From Oppiella nova (Eukaryota > Arthropoda > Arachnida > Sarcoptiformes > Oppiidae), in NCBI GenBank assembly GCA_905397405.1, contig CAJPVJ010000606.1, forward strand, positions 1 to 20,000: a DNA stretch of 20,000 nt, written 5' to 3'. Each line of letters begins with the position of its first letter. Position 1 is the stretch's first letter. The position numbers and the translations under genes were made by a program. Below, in pieces: positions 1-13,000 of the stretch. The notes under the pieces are model-generated. The model ran no database searches. It saw nothing but the letters and a program-made list of their open reading frames with translations, and was not told the origin of the DNA.

Positions 1-65
1 CATTTAATGAAATAAATTGCTTTTTCCCTATCATTACAACTCAATAGACAGTAAATAACTTGTTT

Positions 66-77
66 AGAGAGAGAGAG

Positions 78-112
<35 letters not shown>
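66..112 (+). repeat. (GA)n microsatellite, interrupted
   Basis: GA repeat with two AAGA interruptions. In the Dscam transcript it is a CU tract shortly after the donor of the Ig7 exon. Confidence 0.95.
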
Positions 113-115
<3 letters not shown>

Positions 116-180
116 TGATTGTGTGTTTCGTGGACCGTATGGTATGTCTAGTGTGTATGGATGGGATTAATTGTGTATAC

Positions 181-378
181 CGTGAATGACCATTGAGGTC
201 GTGTGGCTAACGGTGCCGGCAGTGTTGGTCGCGATGCAAGTGTAGTTGCCCTTATGGTCCAGTGTTAATGACTCGAATAATAACGTGGATGAGTAATCGA
301 CCACTTCATTAACCCGGACCCCTTTATGCTGGCTAATTGGCACATTATCTTTAAACCACTGAAGGGTAATTGGCATAT
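181..378 (-). CDS. Dscam: Dscam exon completing Ig7
   Basis: Exon of 198 bases, phase 1 at both ends. Acceptor is CTCCCTGTGCGCGCACACAG at 379; donor is GTATAC from 180. Coding starts at the residue after the acceptor: SSGD-MPITLQWFKDN carries the core tryptophan. SSTLLFESLTLDHKGNYTCI then gives the second cysteine, followed by ATNTAGTVSHTTSMVIH. NYT over the second cysteine region is a sequon. The exon ends in phase 1 with G, so the next exon, outside the window, should begin with a codon remainder such as the VPPRW-like linker to Ig8. Upstream open frame before 378 is intron read-through and was excluded. Confidence 0.93.
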
Positions 379-792
379 CTGTGTGCGCGCACAGGGAGGT
401 TGAGCACCGACGGGTGGCAGACAATAGAAAACAGACAATGAATGAGTATATGTTAGATAACGGACCGACAAATGCATTATACGAGCAAAAAGTTGTGATT
501 CATTATCGACGAGAGAAAAAATTATTTATCATTAATATTGGGATTCTCTCGTGTTATTAATGCCTATTGAATGGTTAGGGAGGAAAGGGTGTCGTGTTGT
601 ATACCTCCGCTGCTGACCGTACATAAGATGGACGAGCGCTGGCCCTCACGTAAGGACGTCGGGAATGCGAACGCTTCGATCACTGGCTTAACTGTTTTGG
701 ACACAAATATTGCATTTTTAGTGTCGTTTAGGAAGTGATTGGAAGAGCAATAAATCAATAGATATGATACGAGAGAGCGAATTGATTGACGG

Positions 793-832
<40 letters not shown>

Positions 833-3222
833 AGAATATCCATGAAATAAGAGTAAAAGAGTGAAGAGAATAGAGTGGGAAATATTAAACGAAAAATATT
901 GAACTCAATGGTAATAAACGTATGGTTTGGACATACTGTGGACGCGGACGTAGACAGTGCTCTGAGCCGTCTGTCCCTTCTTATTCTTGGCGACACAGGT
1001 GTATAGGCCCTCATCGGTGGCCCTCTCGATGTGGTAGACCTCGAGAGTGCCGTTGTCGTGCACTTTCTGGCGGTGATTGTACGGCAAGTGATGGCCCGCT
1101 ATTAAGATAAAGAAGAAGTATATCATTAGTAATGGTTTGCGATGAAGACGTATAAACTGTTCGTTCATTTGTCTCGAAACGGTAGTATAAAATCCTAAAC
1201 AACTTAACTTTAATACTGTTTTGATATTTATTTAAGTGTTTCATATATTTTATTGTATTTTTAGTACTCATTTGTAGTGCCATTTGTATCGCGAGTTTTT
1301 TCGCCGGAGTTTAACTGTTTTTTCATTTATAAATCATTTTAAGGATTTCTTTTTTTGAGAGTTAAAATTCAGGTTACTATGCTAAACAATGCTATAGAAT
1401 TCGGAGTCGATTGGCAAATTCACTAGCTATTTATTTACTCTCTGTTTTCACCTTTTTCTGTAAAAGAAAAGTGATTTTTAAAAAAGTTTTCTTTCGAGTT
1501 TTCAGCGGAAATATTGTATTTCTATCGCAAACAACATAATGTTTAAAATGTCTATAAAAAGCTTTGTCTCATGTATTAAAAGCGTCTTAAAAAGTGAAAT
1601 ATAGTCCTTATTCTGTCGCAAAAAGCTCATTGAATGACAATAACATGGATAAGTAAAGTAGGCATTAGTCGTTGGTATTCAGGACGAGCACCATTACCTC
1701 TTTCCCAAGTAATGCTTTCCAGTGGATATCCCCCGACAGGACATCTGACAATTAATGGCTCGCTGGCGACAACTGTAATATTCCTCATCGGTCTCACCAC
1801 TGGTGGTCCCAAAACATTAATTTTGGCGAAATGTTCAATACTGGCCACACCGTTATCCGCTTTGCAGGCGTATCCGCCGCCGTCCTCGACTCGCACTTCG
1901 CTTATGTTCACATAACTAATAACGAGTCCGTCCTTTAGGTACACATCATATGGCAAATATAGGGACAAAGAATAAGTATTAGTCATTCAGTAGTCTATAT
2001 ACAGCTTATATATATATATATTGATATATTCTGTGTTTATATTGGAGTTTATTCTGTATTTATTCTGTAATCCGAGTCCTAAAGTCAATCGACTCAAGCA
2101 TTTGACGCTTACTTTCGTTACGTAATCCCCGAAACGAACTCTAAGGCTCTCAGGAATGGGTGAGTCGTCCAATTGCCACGTGATCTGCGGTAATGGAGTT
2201 CCACCGGCGATGCACTTTAATGATAGTGAAGGACCAGGGTCCAATGTTTGCTGAGGGAATACTTCACGAAACTCCGGAGGATCGTCTGTTTAATATTAAT
2301 TATACTGAATTGATATTTGCTTTACATATGGATATTACTTATGTCTTATATACTAGTATCATAGTATCATAACAATCACTACAGTTCCTTAAGTATAGAT
2401 TTATTTTCATTAGTCATTAATATTAGCGTATTATTATTAGTATATATATTACGATATTTATTCTGTCAATACAAATGAATTTCATTAGAAAAATGCTTGA
2501 AATGGATGTTAAGTTAATGTAAGAAATAATTGCATTCCGCTATTGATATGTAATTTATATAACTCTAAGTAATAACTTATAACTTATTTGAATACCAAAT
2601 CCTGAATATTATTAAATAATTTGCATGAAATTCTGTCGAAAGAATATTATTTTATTTATATTCAGTTTTATTATGCATTTAATAATATTCAAAACGCTTT
2701 CCATTATAGAAAAATACATTAAATGATTAAAAAATAATTTAAAATAATTTGCATGAAATTCTGTCGAAAGAATATTATTTTATTTATATTCAGTTTTATT
2801 ATGCATTTAATAATATTCAAAACGCTTTCCATTATAGAAAAATACATTAAATGATTAAAAAATAATTTAAAACATGATTTTTCTATGATATATGAAATAT
2901 TCATAAAAGAGATGAAAAATTTAATTATTAAATTAGATATAAAAAATGTGTATAGAAAACAATTTTATTAAATTAAAGCGTTGAGATAAATCCTAAACTT
3001 TAAGCGAAAAAGCAAAATAAAAGTCTGAATNTTAAAACATGATTTTTCTATGATATATGAAATATTCATAAAAGAGATGAAAAATTTAATTATTAAATTA
3101 GATATAAAAAATGTGTATAGAAAACAATTTTATTAAATTAAAGCGTTGAGATAAATCCTAAACTTTAAGCGAAAAAGCAAAATAAAAGTCTGAATCAAAT
3201 AAGCGAGAGATAAGGGCTGATA

Positions 3223-3303
<81 letters not shown>

Positions 3304-6300
3304 AAATATACTTAAGTTTAATTCAATAGCTATAAGAAAAGTACTCTTTTGAATAACTTATTTACAAAAACTTATATCTAATATATTCTTATATTTTGTA
3401 GTTTTCCTTTTCTTTAAAAAACGTAATGTATTTTTATTCCCTATATTGTATTCAACGGGAGAATTGAAAACTTGCCGATAATCTTATAATATTATTGAAT
3501 AAAGTCTTATATAACATGCAAACTATTGCCTAACACTATACACCAATAGCCGGAGTGTTTCCGAATGAAATTTCCGTTTGATTTGATTTTTTTGTTGTGA
3601 AAACTTTTCAAAAAAGGTATTAAAAACTTTGAATTCTTTAAACATGCAAACTATTGCCTAACACTATACACCAATAGCCGGAGTGTTTCCGAATGAAATT
3701 TCCGTTTGATTTGATTTTTTTGTTGTGAAAACTTTTCAAAAAAGGTATTAAAAACTTTGAATTCTTTTAATATGAATGACATCCGAGATAAGGACTGGTA
3801 GGTTTTGCGACTAAAATATTAGAAATGTATAAGTCATACACACATGTGTACATGAATTCACGGAATAGAGACTATGAATTGAGTCCACAATATGTTAGAT
3901 AAGACTGAGAGATAATAGAAAGTTAGGAATTCCTATAATTTAAAATTGAAAGCAATCTATTGGCGTACAAAAGAAAGTAATAGAAAACTATATCTCTATT
4001 TCTGGTCTAAAGGTTGAGTTAAACCTCAACTAAAACTAAAAGATCGCAAATTTTCCACTGATTTATATTCCGACAGAAAAAATTCATTGAATTTATTTCA
4101 TATTAACTTTGATTTAAATTTTCATTTTACGAAAATTTCTTATTCATGCAAACAAGCGATTATTTGGATCTAAATTTCTAAATATACTAAAAGCATACAT
4201 AAAATAGTAATGAAAGGTAATGGTGCACCCATACATACCTCCCAATTGTAGTTCGGCGTACGCCTGGACTGACTCGAAGTCATTGGATGCGAAACACTAT
4301 AATAAGATAATAGACAATAACAAAGTGGGTAAATATGATAAATAAAATCGTGTTTTAATTCAATACAAACACAATAAATACAACGCTAAGGACCGGCAGA
4401 CTCGAAGTCATTGGATGCGAAACACTATAATAAGATAATAGACAATAACAAAGTGGGTAAATATGATAAATAAAATCGTGTTTTAATTCAATACAAACAC
4501 AATAAATACAACGCTAAGGACCGGCAATAATAATAACCATTAGTTTGATGAGAAAAATGGGGTTAATTGAGGATTGAGTGGCAAAACTAGTGACAGAGCA
4601 CTGGGATAGTAAATGGTTGGAGGGGAAAGGTACCTGATACATTCCCCGGTGCTCTTTATTAACTGCATCGATGTGTATTAAATCTTTGGCAATGAATCGG
4701 ATATCGGCGTTAAATCCCGACTTAAGCCTCCGATGATTTCTCTCCCAAATAATCGTATTGATCGGGTGTCCAGAAACGCTGCAATTAAAAAGGGCTGCCT
4801 TTCCCACGTCCACCGATTGGCGCTCCGGTAGCAGTTGTATGGATAGCGGAACTGCAATAACACAATCAAAACCAAATTCAATCAATTGATTCAATGATGG
4901 ATCGATCGGTTCGTAAGGGGTGTAGTGGTGAGGGGAAAGTGGTGTCTATTTTAAGGCACTGGCAATAAAAGCCGAGTGAGAAACACAATAAAACAAAATA
5001 AAGTATTAATCAAATTGTTTTAATCCATTGAATGAATCAAAGAATTATTGCTATAAATAAATATAGAGAGAGAATAATACAAACAAGGAATCAAAGAATC
5101 AAAAACACAATTCTATTGATTCCGTAATTTATATATAAAACACTGGAGAGAAGTATGAGTCCATCAAATGGGAAACAAGTCTACCATAAAATAAAATAAA
5201 TGTCATTCTTATGCAATCGTATACTTTATATTAAACACTACATCAGTATTAGAGGCAATGGTTTTAAACACCATTTATTATATTTTTTCATTCAAACACA
5301 AAAATCTTTTTAACGCAAAGAGATATTTCTTTTTTCTAATAGAAATTGTGTCTAAAGTATTATAAAAACATTTCCAAAAATATATATATACAGCATATGA
5401 ATGTGTTTATTGAAAAAAGTATTGCTATTGAGATATATAGCCAAACCATGGGATAAAATCGGAAATTATGAATATAAGCCAAAATAAATGTAAAGATTTA
5501 GTCCGTGAAATACCATTCAATTTAATGGCAAAAAAAGTATAAATGTTATATAAAATCAATTTTATTTTTGAATTTATATTTAAATGAAGAGTTTTCTCAA
5601 ATAAAATATATCTATAAATAATTTAATATTCGTTTCAGTTATTCATATTGTGTTCATAAGGTTTTGAGTGATTTTGAGATTTTGTTTGTTTAGAAATAAA
5701 AAGAAATATTTCTATAAATACTTTGGCAGAAAATACAAAAAATAATTGATGTTTTATTTACGTTAAATAACATATCATATCTATACTTTCTCAAAGTAGT
5801 TTAATAATTTACGATATTTTCTGAATATTTTGATGGATATGATATTATATCATACATGTTATAATGCAATAAAAAAATTATTTCTAACTTTATTAAATAT
5901 TTTTTATGAGTATTGCCAGTATGTCATATATTATATAATATATAGCGTAATAATAATTTTCATAATTTCGTCTAAAACTTTAAAAATATTTTTTAAAATT
6001 ATAAAAACAAATTGATGTCTTAAATAAGCTTCTGGTAGTTATAACCAGATTTATGTCAGACAATCTAATCTCATAATCTAATATTCAATTTAATGATAAG
6101 TGATTTGTTTAGCATAAGCCGGGAGAGAATGGCAAAAAACAAAAACAAATAAATAACTCATTTTTATTTATAAGAGTAAAGTTTTAGGCACTTATTGGTC
6201 GAGATTTGAGTCTTAGATAAGAAAATATTAGTCTATATATAGAAGAAATTGTGTAAACAGTAAACAATTGGAGAGCAAATTGTATGGATTATTCAAACGC

Positions 6301-6418
6301 AACGCAAACTAGAAAAAGTCATTTCAATAGGATTTCAAGTCATGACAAGAATACAAGACTTCTTATTCTTGTATTCCGATTGCAATAATCAAATTTTTGG
6401 TACAAAAAATACGTCGAT

Positions 6419-6449
<31 letters not shown>

Positions 6450-6577
6450 AAGAAAGAAAGAGAGAGAATTAGCTATAAATAATTCCCATTGAATGGTGAT
6501 TATATTATATAATAAATAACAAATTCTTGATAATTCTGTATTTAAAAACAGAATAAGAAGAATGAGTGCAGAGAGAG

Positions 6578-6627
<50 letters not shown>

Positions 6628-8949
6628 ATGTTTGCATCTCTATCTCCTATCCTTATATGTCTATTACTATTCCAATGCAATCCCAATCCCTATGCAATGC
6701 CTTTATTCTAGTTCTCCATTCACTTTATATAATGTATTCAACGGAAGAGTTGGACCATAAAAATAAAATAGCAATAAAAAGAGCCAAAAATATACGACAT
6801 TATACATCATATCATTCATATACAGAATATATATAATATATAAGTTATGGAATATGTATATGTATTGTATGTATGCATAGAAAAATGTTGCGAGGATTCA
6901 GATCAGAATAAAAATAATACAAAATTGTGTCGCTTTTCATGGATATAGTGTTTTGTATTACATAAAAGGTTTGAATGTTTAAAAAAAAATTGTTCAAATT
7001 ATTATATTTCGATTGGTAAAATCAATAAAAACCTAATGTCTAATAAATTCATAAAATAGTATTTATTTTTCGTTAATACAATGCGTTAAAAGTACTTAAC
7101 GTTAATTTACTACATTACGAATTTACGTGACTTATTATAATACAAATCGGAATAAAATATTAAAACATATTTTGCAACCAATGAATGGCAACAAATGATT
7201 TTGTGTTGTCATAAGCAAAGAGTTTAATATCCAAACGGTTTCTATAGATATAGACATAGATTTTATTGGTTTACATTAATATAATAAAAACCATTTGTTA
7301 TATATATAGCATAAATAACAATATAATTGTTTACTATATTTAACTAAATGCATGTATAGTTTTATGTAAAAACATTAAAAATATATACAAAAGTCGTGTG
7401 ATATAAATCAAATGATACAATAATTTACATCCTATTTATCTGATTTAAAAAAATTTTCGTAACATTTCGGGCATTCCATTGGGTCTTATATAACATTTCG
7501 CTACATTAACCTCCAGTTCCCCTACGAACATTTACAATATATATAAATACAAAAAGCATAACAATTTAGACGAAGAATTACCAGTTATGCGAAAAACACA
7601 AAACTATTTCTTGATTTTCATATTTTAAGAGCAATTCTTAAACAAACAGAAAATATTTTTCTCTTTTTATTTGTCAGACGTTTTATAAATGAAGACTACT
7701 TTTAATTAATGTATAAATTCTATAAACAAACACTTTTGTTAATGGCTTTCAAACAGCGGGTTAATGAATGAGCCGAGAGAGAGAGAGAGAGAGAGACTGA
7801 AAGATGGAATTAATTCAAAATGTTTTATCAAAAAGAGATTTTCACTGAAAAGCTCTTTAATGAGTGCTAAGGAAAGACAAGTTTCCGACAAGTATTGTAT
7901 TACCAGAAAAAATTTCTTTTAAAAAGAAAACTTTTTTGTTCTCAAAAAAGTAGAAATTATTATCTCTTAAAAAGCTCTACTGTTTTATTCATCGCACGAA
8001 ATACTGTCTTATAGTCTTATGTTATTTTATATATTCAACACTGAATTAAGATCTGATAAGAGATTTCTATAACTGATAAGCGTTTTGTTTTCCCTGTATG
8101 TGTGCACTGACTTTGATTTTGATTCGCAATGCTTGGAGTTTGATGTCCAGTGACTATATGGTCACAGAAAATATAAATTCTGTGACAGAATATTCTGTTG
8201 ATGTCAAGAGAATAGAGAATTAGATGAAACGAGAAATATATATAGAATTTTCCCAAAAAACGAAAACTTCTGGACAGCTATTGATGTGAATGTGATTTAA
8301 TGAGCGCTTGTATGTTGTCTCTGGTGTCACAAAAAATTCATGTCATCGATTAAAATACAATTGAATCATAAATTCAATGCCTTTTCATTTACTTCCCGTA
8401 CGGTTCCCCTCCAGTCATCACCCCCTCCCGTGAGAGAGAGAGAGAGAGAGAGAGCTATAGTAGTTAGTGAATTAAAATGCTATATTCTCTGTCGAAAAAA
8501 CTTCTAATATTCTCTACGGAATGGAGAAATTTTGTAACAAAATTGTGATCACTTTATCTGTTATCAGGAAAACTAAATAATAAACTTTTATCGTTTGAAA
8601 AGCCAACGAATTACTTATCGCTTGCTATCAAGTGCTCGACACAATCTGCACCGTCAGCTCACTATATAATACGCGTGGTATCCGATCCCCTCATAACATG
8701 AGTCTCTCGATGGTATATAAAAAAGATTTTGCATTGCAAATGAAAATCAAGAGCACTCGACACTAGAAAGACATTTGAGTAGTAGTGGTGCACATTGAGA
8801 GTGGGACAGGGAGGACAGGAAGATTGAGTGGAAATAGACAAATAAGTACACCAAACGGTATTGGCAACCGTGACGAGCCAGCTCTCGACCTTACATTTGG
8901 TCTCATGTCAACCCCCAAAATAGCCTGATCATTCAACTGTCTCTCTCTC

Positions 8950-8980
<31 letters not shown>

Positions 8981-9967
8981 ACGGCTTTAATCAGTGGAGA
9001 GAGTATTGTATGCATTGAACGACTGGTCCGTTGTTTGCATACATAATATTAAGATCTATCTATTGTTATGAACTTTCAAATCTCGACATAAGTTGTGAAC
9101 AAGTTTTAAGGGGTCACCAGTGAATGGGAATGGTATTCGCGACAGCACCGGTCGATATATGAACACTGACAGCACAGGCTTAGCGAGTTGTTGTGATTCG
9201 CCGTCCCTTTCAATAAACTTATGAATTATGGATTTGAAAGGAGAAAATTGATTCAAAATATGGTTTAGAAATATTATTGTGAATAATATATCTGTGAATG
9301 TGTTTTATATAACACTTATATTATGTGTTAGATTTGACCGCAAAATCAAAAATTCAAGCATTCGTTGCGAAAAAGTATTGCCAACAAAAGCGCTGATAAT
9401 TCACTACAAGAGTATATAATGTATAAGAAAAACAATCGTTTAGAGCACAGATTCTGTGGCAGTATTTCTGTTCATGAAATCTATAATAAGTTGTAATTTT
9501 AGGATTTTTCTTGTTGTGTTCACAACAAACCAAATGCATGTTTGGCTCAAATTCATCACTGAATTCGATATTTAATTTCTACAAAAGCTTAGCGTTTAGT
9601 CTGAAAAACCTTTTCCGTCGATAAAAAGAGATGATAACAATCTATGATAGCGTTTGGGATCCGAGACTCCATGGTATTAGAGACGACAATTCAATTGCAT
9701 TTTTAGGAGTATTGGCTCTAATGTTGTGTTAATCTAAAAGCATTATTGAAAGCCATTTCAGGATTTCGTGTCCTCAGCTGTATATCATATAAAATGCAAA
9801 ACTACTCACAAGTATTTTATTAGTTCCCAAACTATTCATTCAAATAAAATTCATTGCAAAAAACGATGAGTTCATGTATTATAATAAAAAAGTTTTTTGA
9901 AAACTTTTTTAATTTATGAAACTTTCTGTTAACAGAGCATTGACTTTAATTCATAGCCATTGCAAAA

Positions 9968-10002
<35 letters not shown>

Positions 10003-13000
10003 TCTCTCTCACTCACTCTCTCTCTCTCTCTCTCTCTCTCTGCTGTGAATCTCAATAAAAATGAATCACATTTTGTATGAATCCCTTCATTCTCTATGGT
10101 TTGGCCTCAACTGAGCCTTGAATAGAGTGAACAGCCATTAGAATATATGGACTAAAAATGGTTTGTCTGACAGACAATCACAAGAATTACATTATTTATG
10201 CAAAAAGTAAGTGATGGCTGCGTACAGACACAGACACACCACACAAAAGGATAGTCTAATCTTATTTGGAAATTGATGTATGAATTAATAAATTATATCA
10301 TAAAAAGGGAATAAAAAACTCGGTTTTAATCCGTCAAAGAAAGGAATGTTAAAAATTGGTCCCAAATATCGCTTCCATGTATAAAATGGGAGACACAATA
10401 AAAATTGAAAAAAATATAGCGACAAAAGTAAGGACAGGGAGAGAGAGAGGGGAGGGGAGGAGTAGTAGGAAATGAGAGGGAACTGGAGTTCGCGGGGAGA
10501 ATGCGAAGGAGGACTGGGAGGCGAGTGAATGAATGGGTAGAAAAAGAGTTTGTGAAAGGAGTGCATGAAATGGTGACACAAAATCAATGCCACAACTGAA
10601 CAGTGAACACGAAAATCAAATGCTAAATCTGTAGTCAAACACCAAAACACAGACACAAAAAGCAAATGGTTTTGCGAGTCATTAGTTATCGGGATTTGAC
10701 TTTAAATGACTGCAAATGGAGTGAACTATTGGCGAAGGACTTACTTCTGACGGTGAGCTCTGTCTCGACCTTCTCCTCGGCGATCGTGTTGTTCACAATA
10801 CACTGATAGATACCGGAGTCGGACGGGGAGACGTCCCTAATGACGAGTATGCCGTCCATTTGGTCGACCCGGTCGTTGGCGGCCAGGGATATGCGTTCGA
10901 CGCCATCCTTTTTGAACCATTTGTACTTCGGTAGTGGCCATCCCTGTGCCAAACATGGTAGGGCTACTGTCTCACCCTTGATAGAGTTAACCTGGTACTT
11001 GGATTCTGTGATTCTGGGGCTCACAAACGAATGCGATTCTGTATGTAAAGGGTTTGCAAATTTAAATTAGCGTTTGGTTTTTAGTTTTTAAAGTTATGTT
11101 TTTGTTTTTGAAGTTTTGGAAATTGAATATTTTTCGGTCATATTAATTAGGTTTTTATTTTTTTGGTAGTTTTCCTGTTTCATGTGTTAGGTTTTCAAGT
11201 TTTATGAATTAATGAATTTAAATTTTATTTGTTTTTGTTGAAAGTAAAACACTAATAAAGCACTTCGTATATCAATCATGTGTCTAATAAATTAAAATAG
11301 TTTTGATGTGTTTATAAATTTATAATATTTTAAACCCTTTCCTAAACCCAATACACAGCTGTAAGCTCTCAATCAATTGGTTGAACAGTATTTTGTGTAA
11401 ATAATGTGGAAAATAAATTTATAAAACTTTAGCAATAAATGTAAAAATAGATATAAAAATCAATAAAACATTGGATATTTAAAAATAGCTAAATTAAAAA
11501 TAATTCAAACATATATCGTAATTACAAAATAAATAATAATAGATAATAAATAAATGGTAAAATAACATAAAACTAATATTCCTGGTATCAAACTAAATAA
11601 ACATTTAAAATGCAAATTTCATTGCAAAAATAAATCAGCTCTTAAATGACATTATATATTTGGTAAATTAGATGACATACCAGTGCCAACACATGTTCAA
11701 TATTTTAGTGAATGCCTCGCAATGTAATCATAAATCTATTCATAAGACGTTGGAAATACTGTACAATTTTTATGCATTTAATACACGTTTCGCTATTTAT
11801 TATTAGGCATTGAGTGCCGGAATATAGGGGCAAATAATTACTGTTTAGTCTAATCAGTGGATAAATAATTGTGGAATTCCTACCGAATAATGAGATTTAT
11901 TTTTGTATATACAGTATATTTTGTATGCCATTAATGGTCGATAAAATAGAGATAATTCACGATTTTTTCGCAGTCATTCATTTGACTGGTATTTACAGAA
12001 TTACACAAAAATGCATATAATATTCAAACATTGAAACACAAAAACTACACTGATTAATCATAAATTATGCTTTCCCGATAACAATATAAGTTATGGTAGA
12101 AATAATTACTGCAATTTCAACTACAAATGGTTAGTTGAATGGCATTTACGGTACAAATTGTCAGTGAATTACATGCACTGATCGACCGATTGATAGCAAC
12201 ATCCAGTGCCAGAGATTTGTGCGTCAGATCACTGATAAGAGGGAGACCTACTTGTCTCTGCAGAAAGACCTATCGGTGCCTCAAAACGACTGTAGCCTTT
12301 CCACGGGCTTCTGTAGGCGATGTATAATACTTGTGATTGAAATAAAGAGCGACTGAATGCCACTTCAATTACTAAACGCTTAGATCACTTGAAAATCCTT
12401 AAGAGCACTGGTAGTCTAAGAGAGCACTGGTAGTCTAAGAGATTTTCGCAGACTGATTAAATTAAATTACATAATAAATGAGTATTTATCTTGGTCATTG
12501 AATGTTGGCATTTTTGAATTCAAAGTCTGCTATTTATTTATGACCTCTAAATTGATTTTAAAATCGTTAGTTAAGCTTACATTATAAAACATGATATATA
12601 TAGTTAAAAATTTAAAATATACTGTATTTATACTAATGGACAAAGCTCTAACTTTTAAACAAAGTTACAAATTATCAGAATTCACAATTTTCATACATAA
12701 AACAAAAGCCCATTTGTCAAAAACCAATTTTGAAATCCATTTAGAAATGAATTATTATTAGGCGTTAATATGTTTAATACTATAAAATGTTTTTTGACTT
12801 ATTTGTGTTAAAGTATAGTATTTATTGTTTTAAAAACAAACATAAAAAGCTAGAAAACAGGGGAATAACTAAATATATATTCTTAAGTATGATTCCGTGA
12901 GCTTAGATCACTTGAAAATCCTTAAGAGCACTGGTAGTCTAAGAGAGCACTGGTAGTCTAAGAGATTTTCGCAGACTGATTAAATTAAATTACATAATAA

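Larger units (their letters stand above)
2286..4238 (-). other. Intron between Ig4 and Ig5, containing three assembly-type duplications
   Basis: AT-rich intron of 1,953 bases with no coding potential seen. It holds three tandem direct duplications (2614-2868, 2867-3195, 3513-3767) and a GA-rich tract. If the duplications are artefacts, removing one copy and one spacer from each gives about 1.53 kb. Confidence 0.8.
4852..10744 (-). other. Large intron between Ig3 and Ig4
   Basis: Intron of 5.9 kb. It contains AT-rich sequence, eight GA- or CT-rich tracts (several listed separately), hairpin-forming AT palindromes and a purine-rich stretch close to the Ig3 donor. The more GC-balanced part at about 8600-9250 has only short frames without recognisable protein similarity. 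I see no alternative Ig exon or nested gene. Confidence 0.75.

Noticed and set aside
922-1110. Plus-strand 62-codon frame
   Set aside because: Antisense shadow of the Ig6 exon.
9056-9256. Minus-strand 66-codon frame in the large intron
   Set aside because: No family recognised; lacks Ig features and usable splice sites that would join it to the Dscam frame.
10285-10665. Minus-strand 126-codon Pro/Ser/Leu-rich frame
   Set aside because: It is the translation of the purine-rich/GA tract, a composition artefact.
12139-12327. Plus-strand 62-codon open frame as a gene
   Set aside because: No recognisable domain, no clear promoter or splice partner, and a basic, cysteine-containing sequence typical of random frames.
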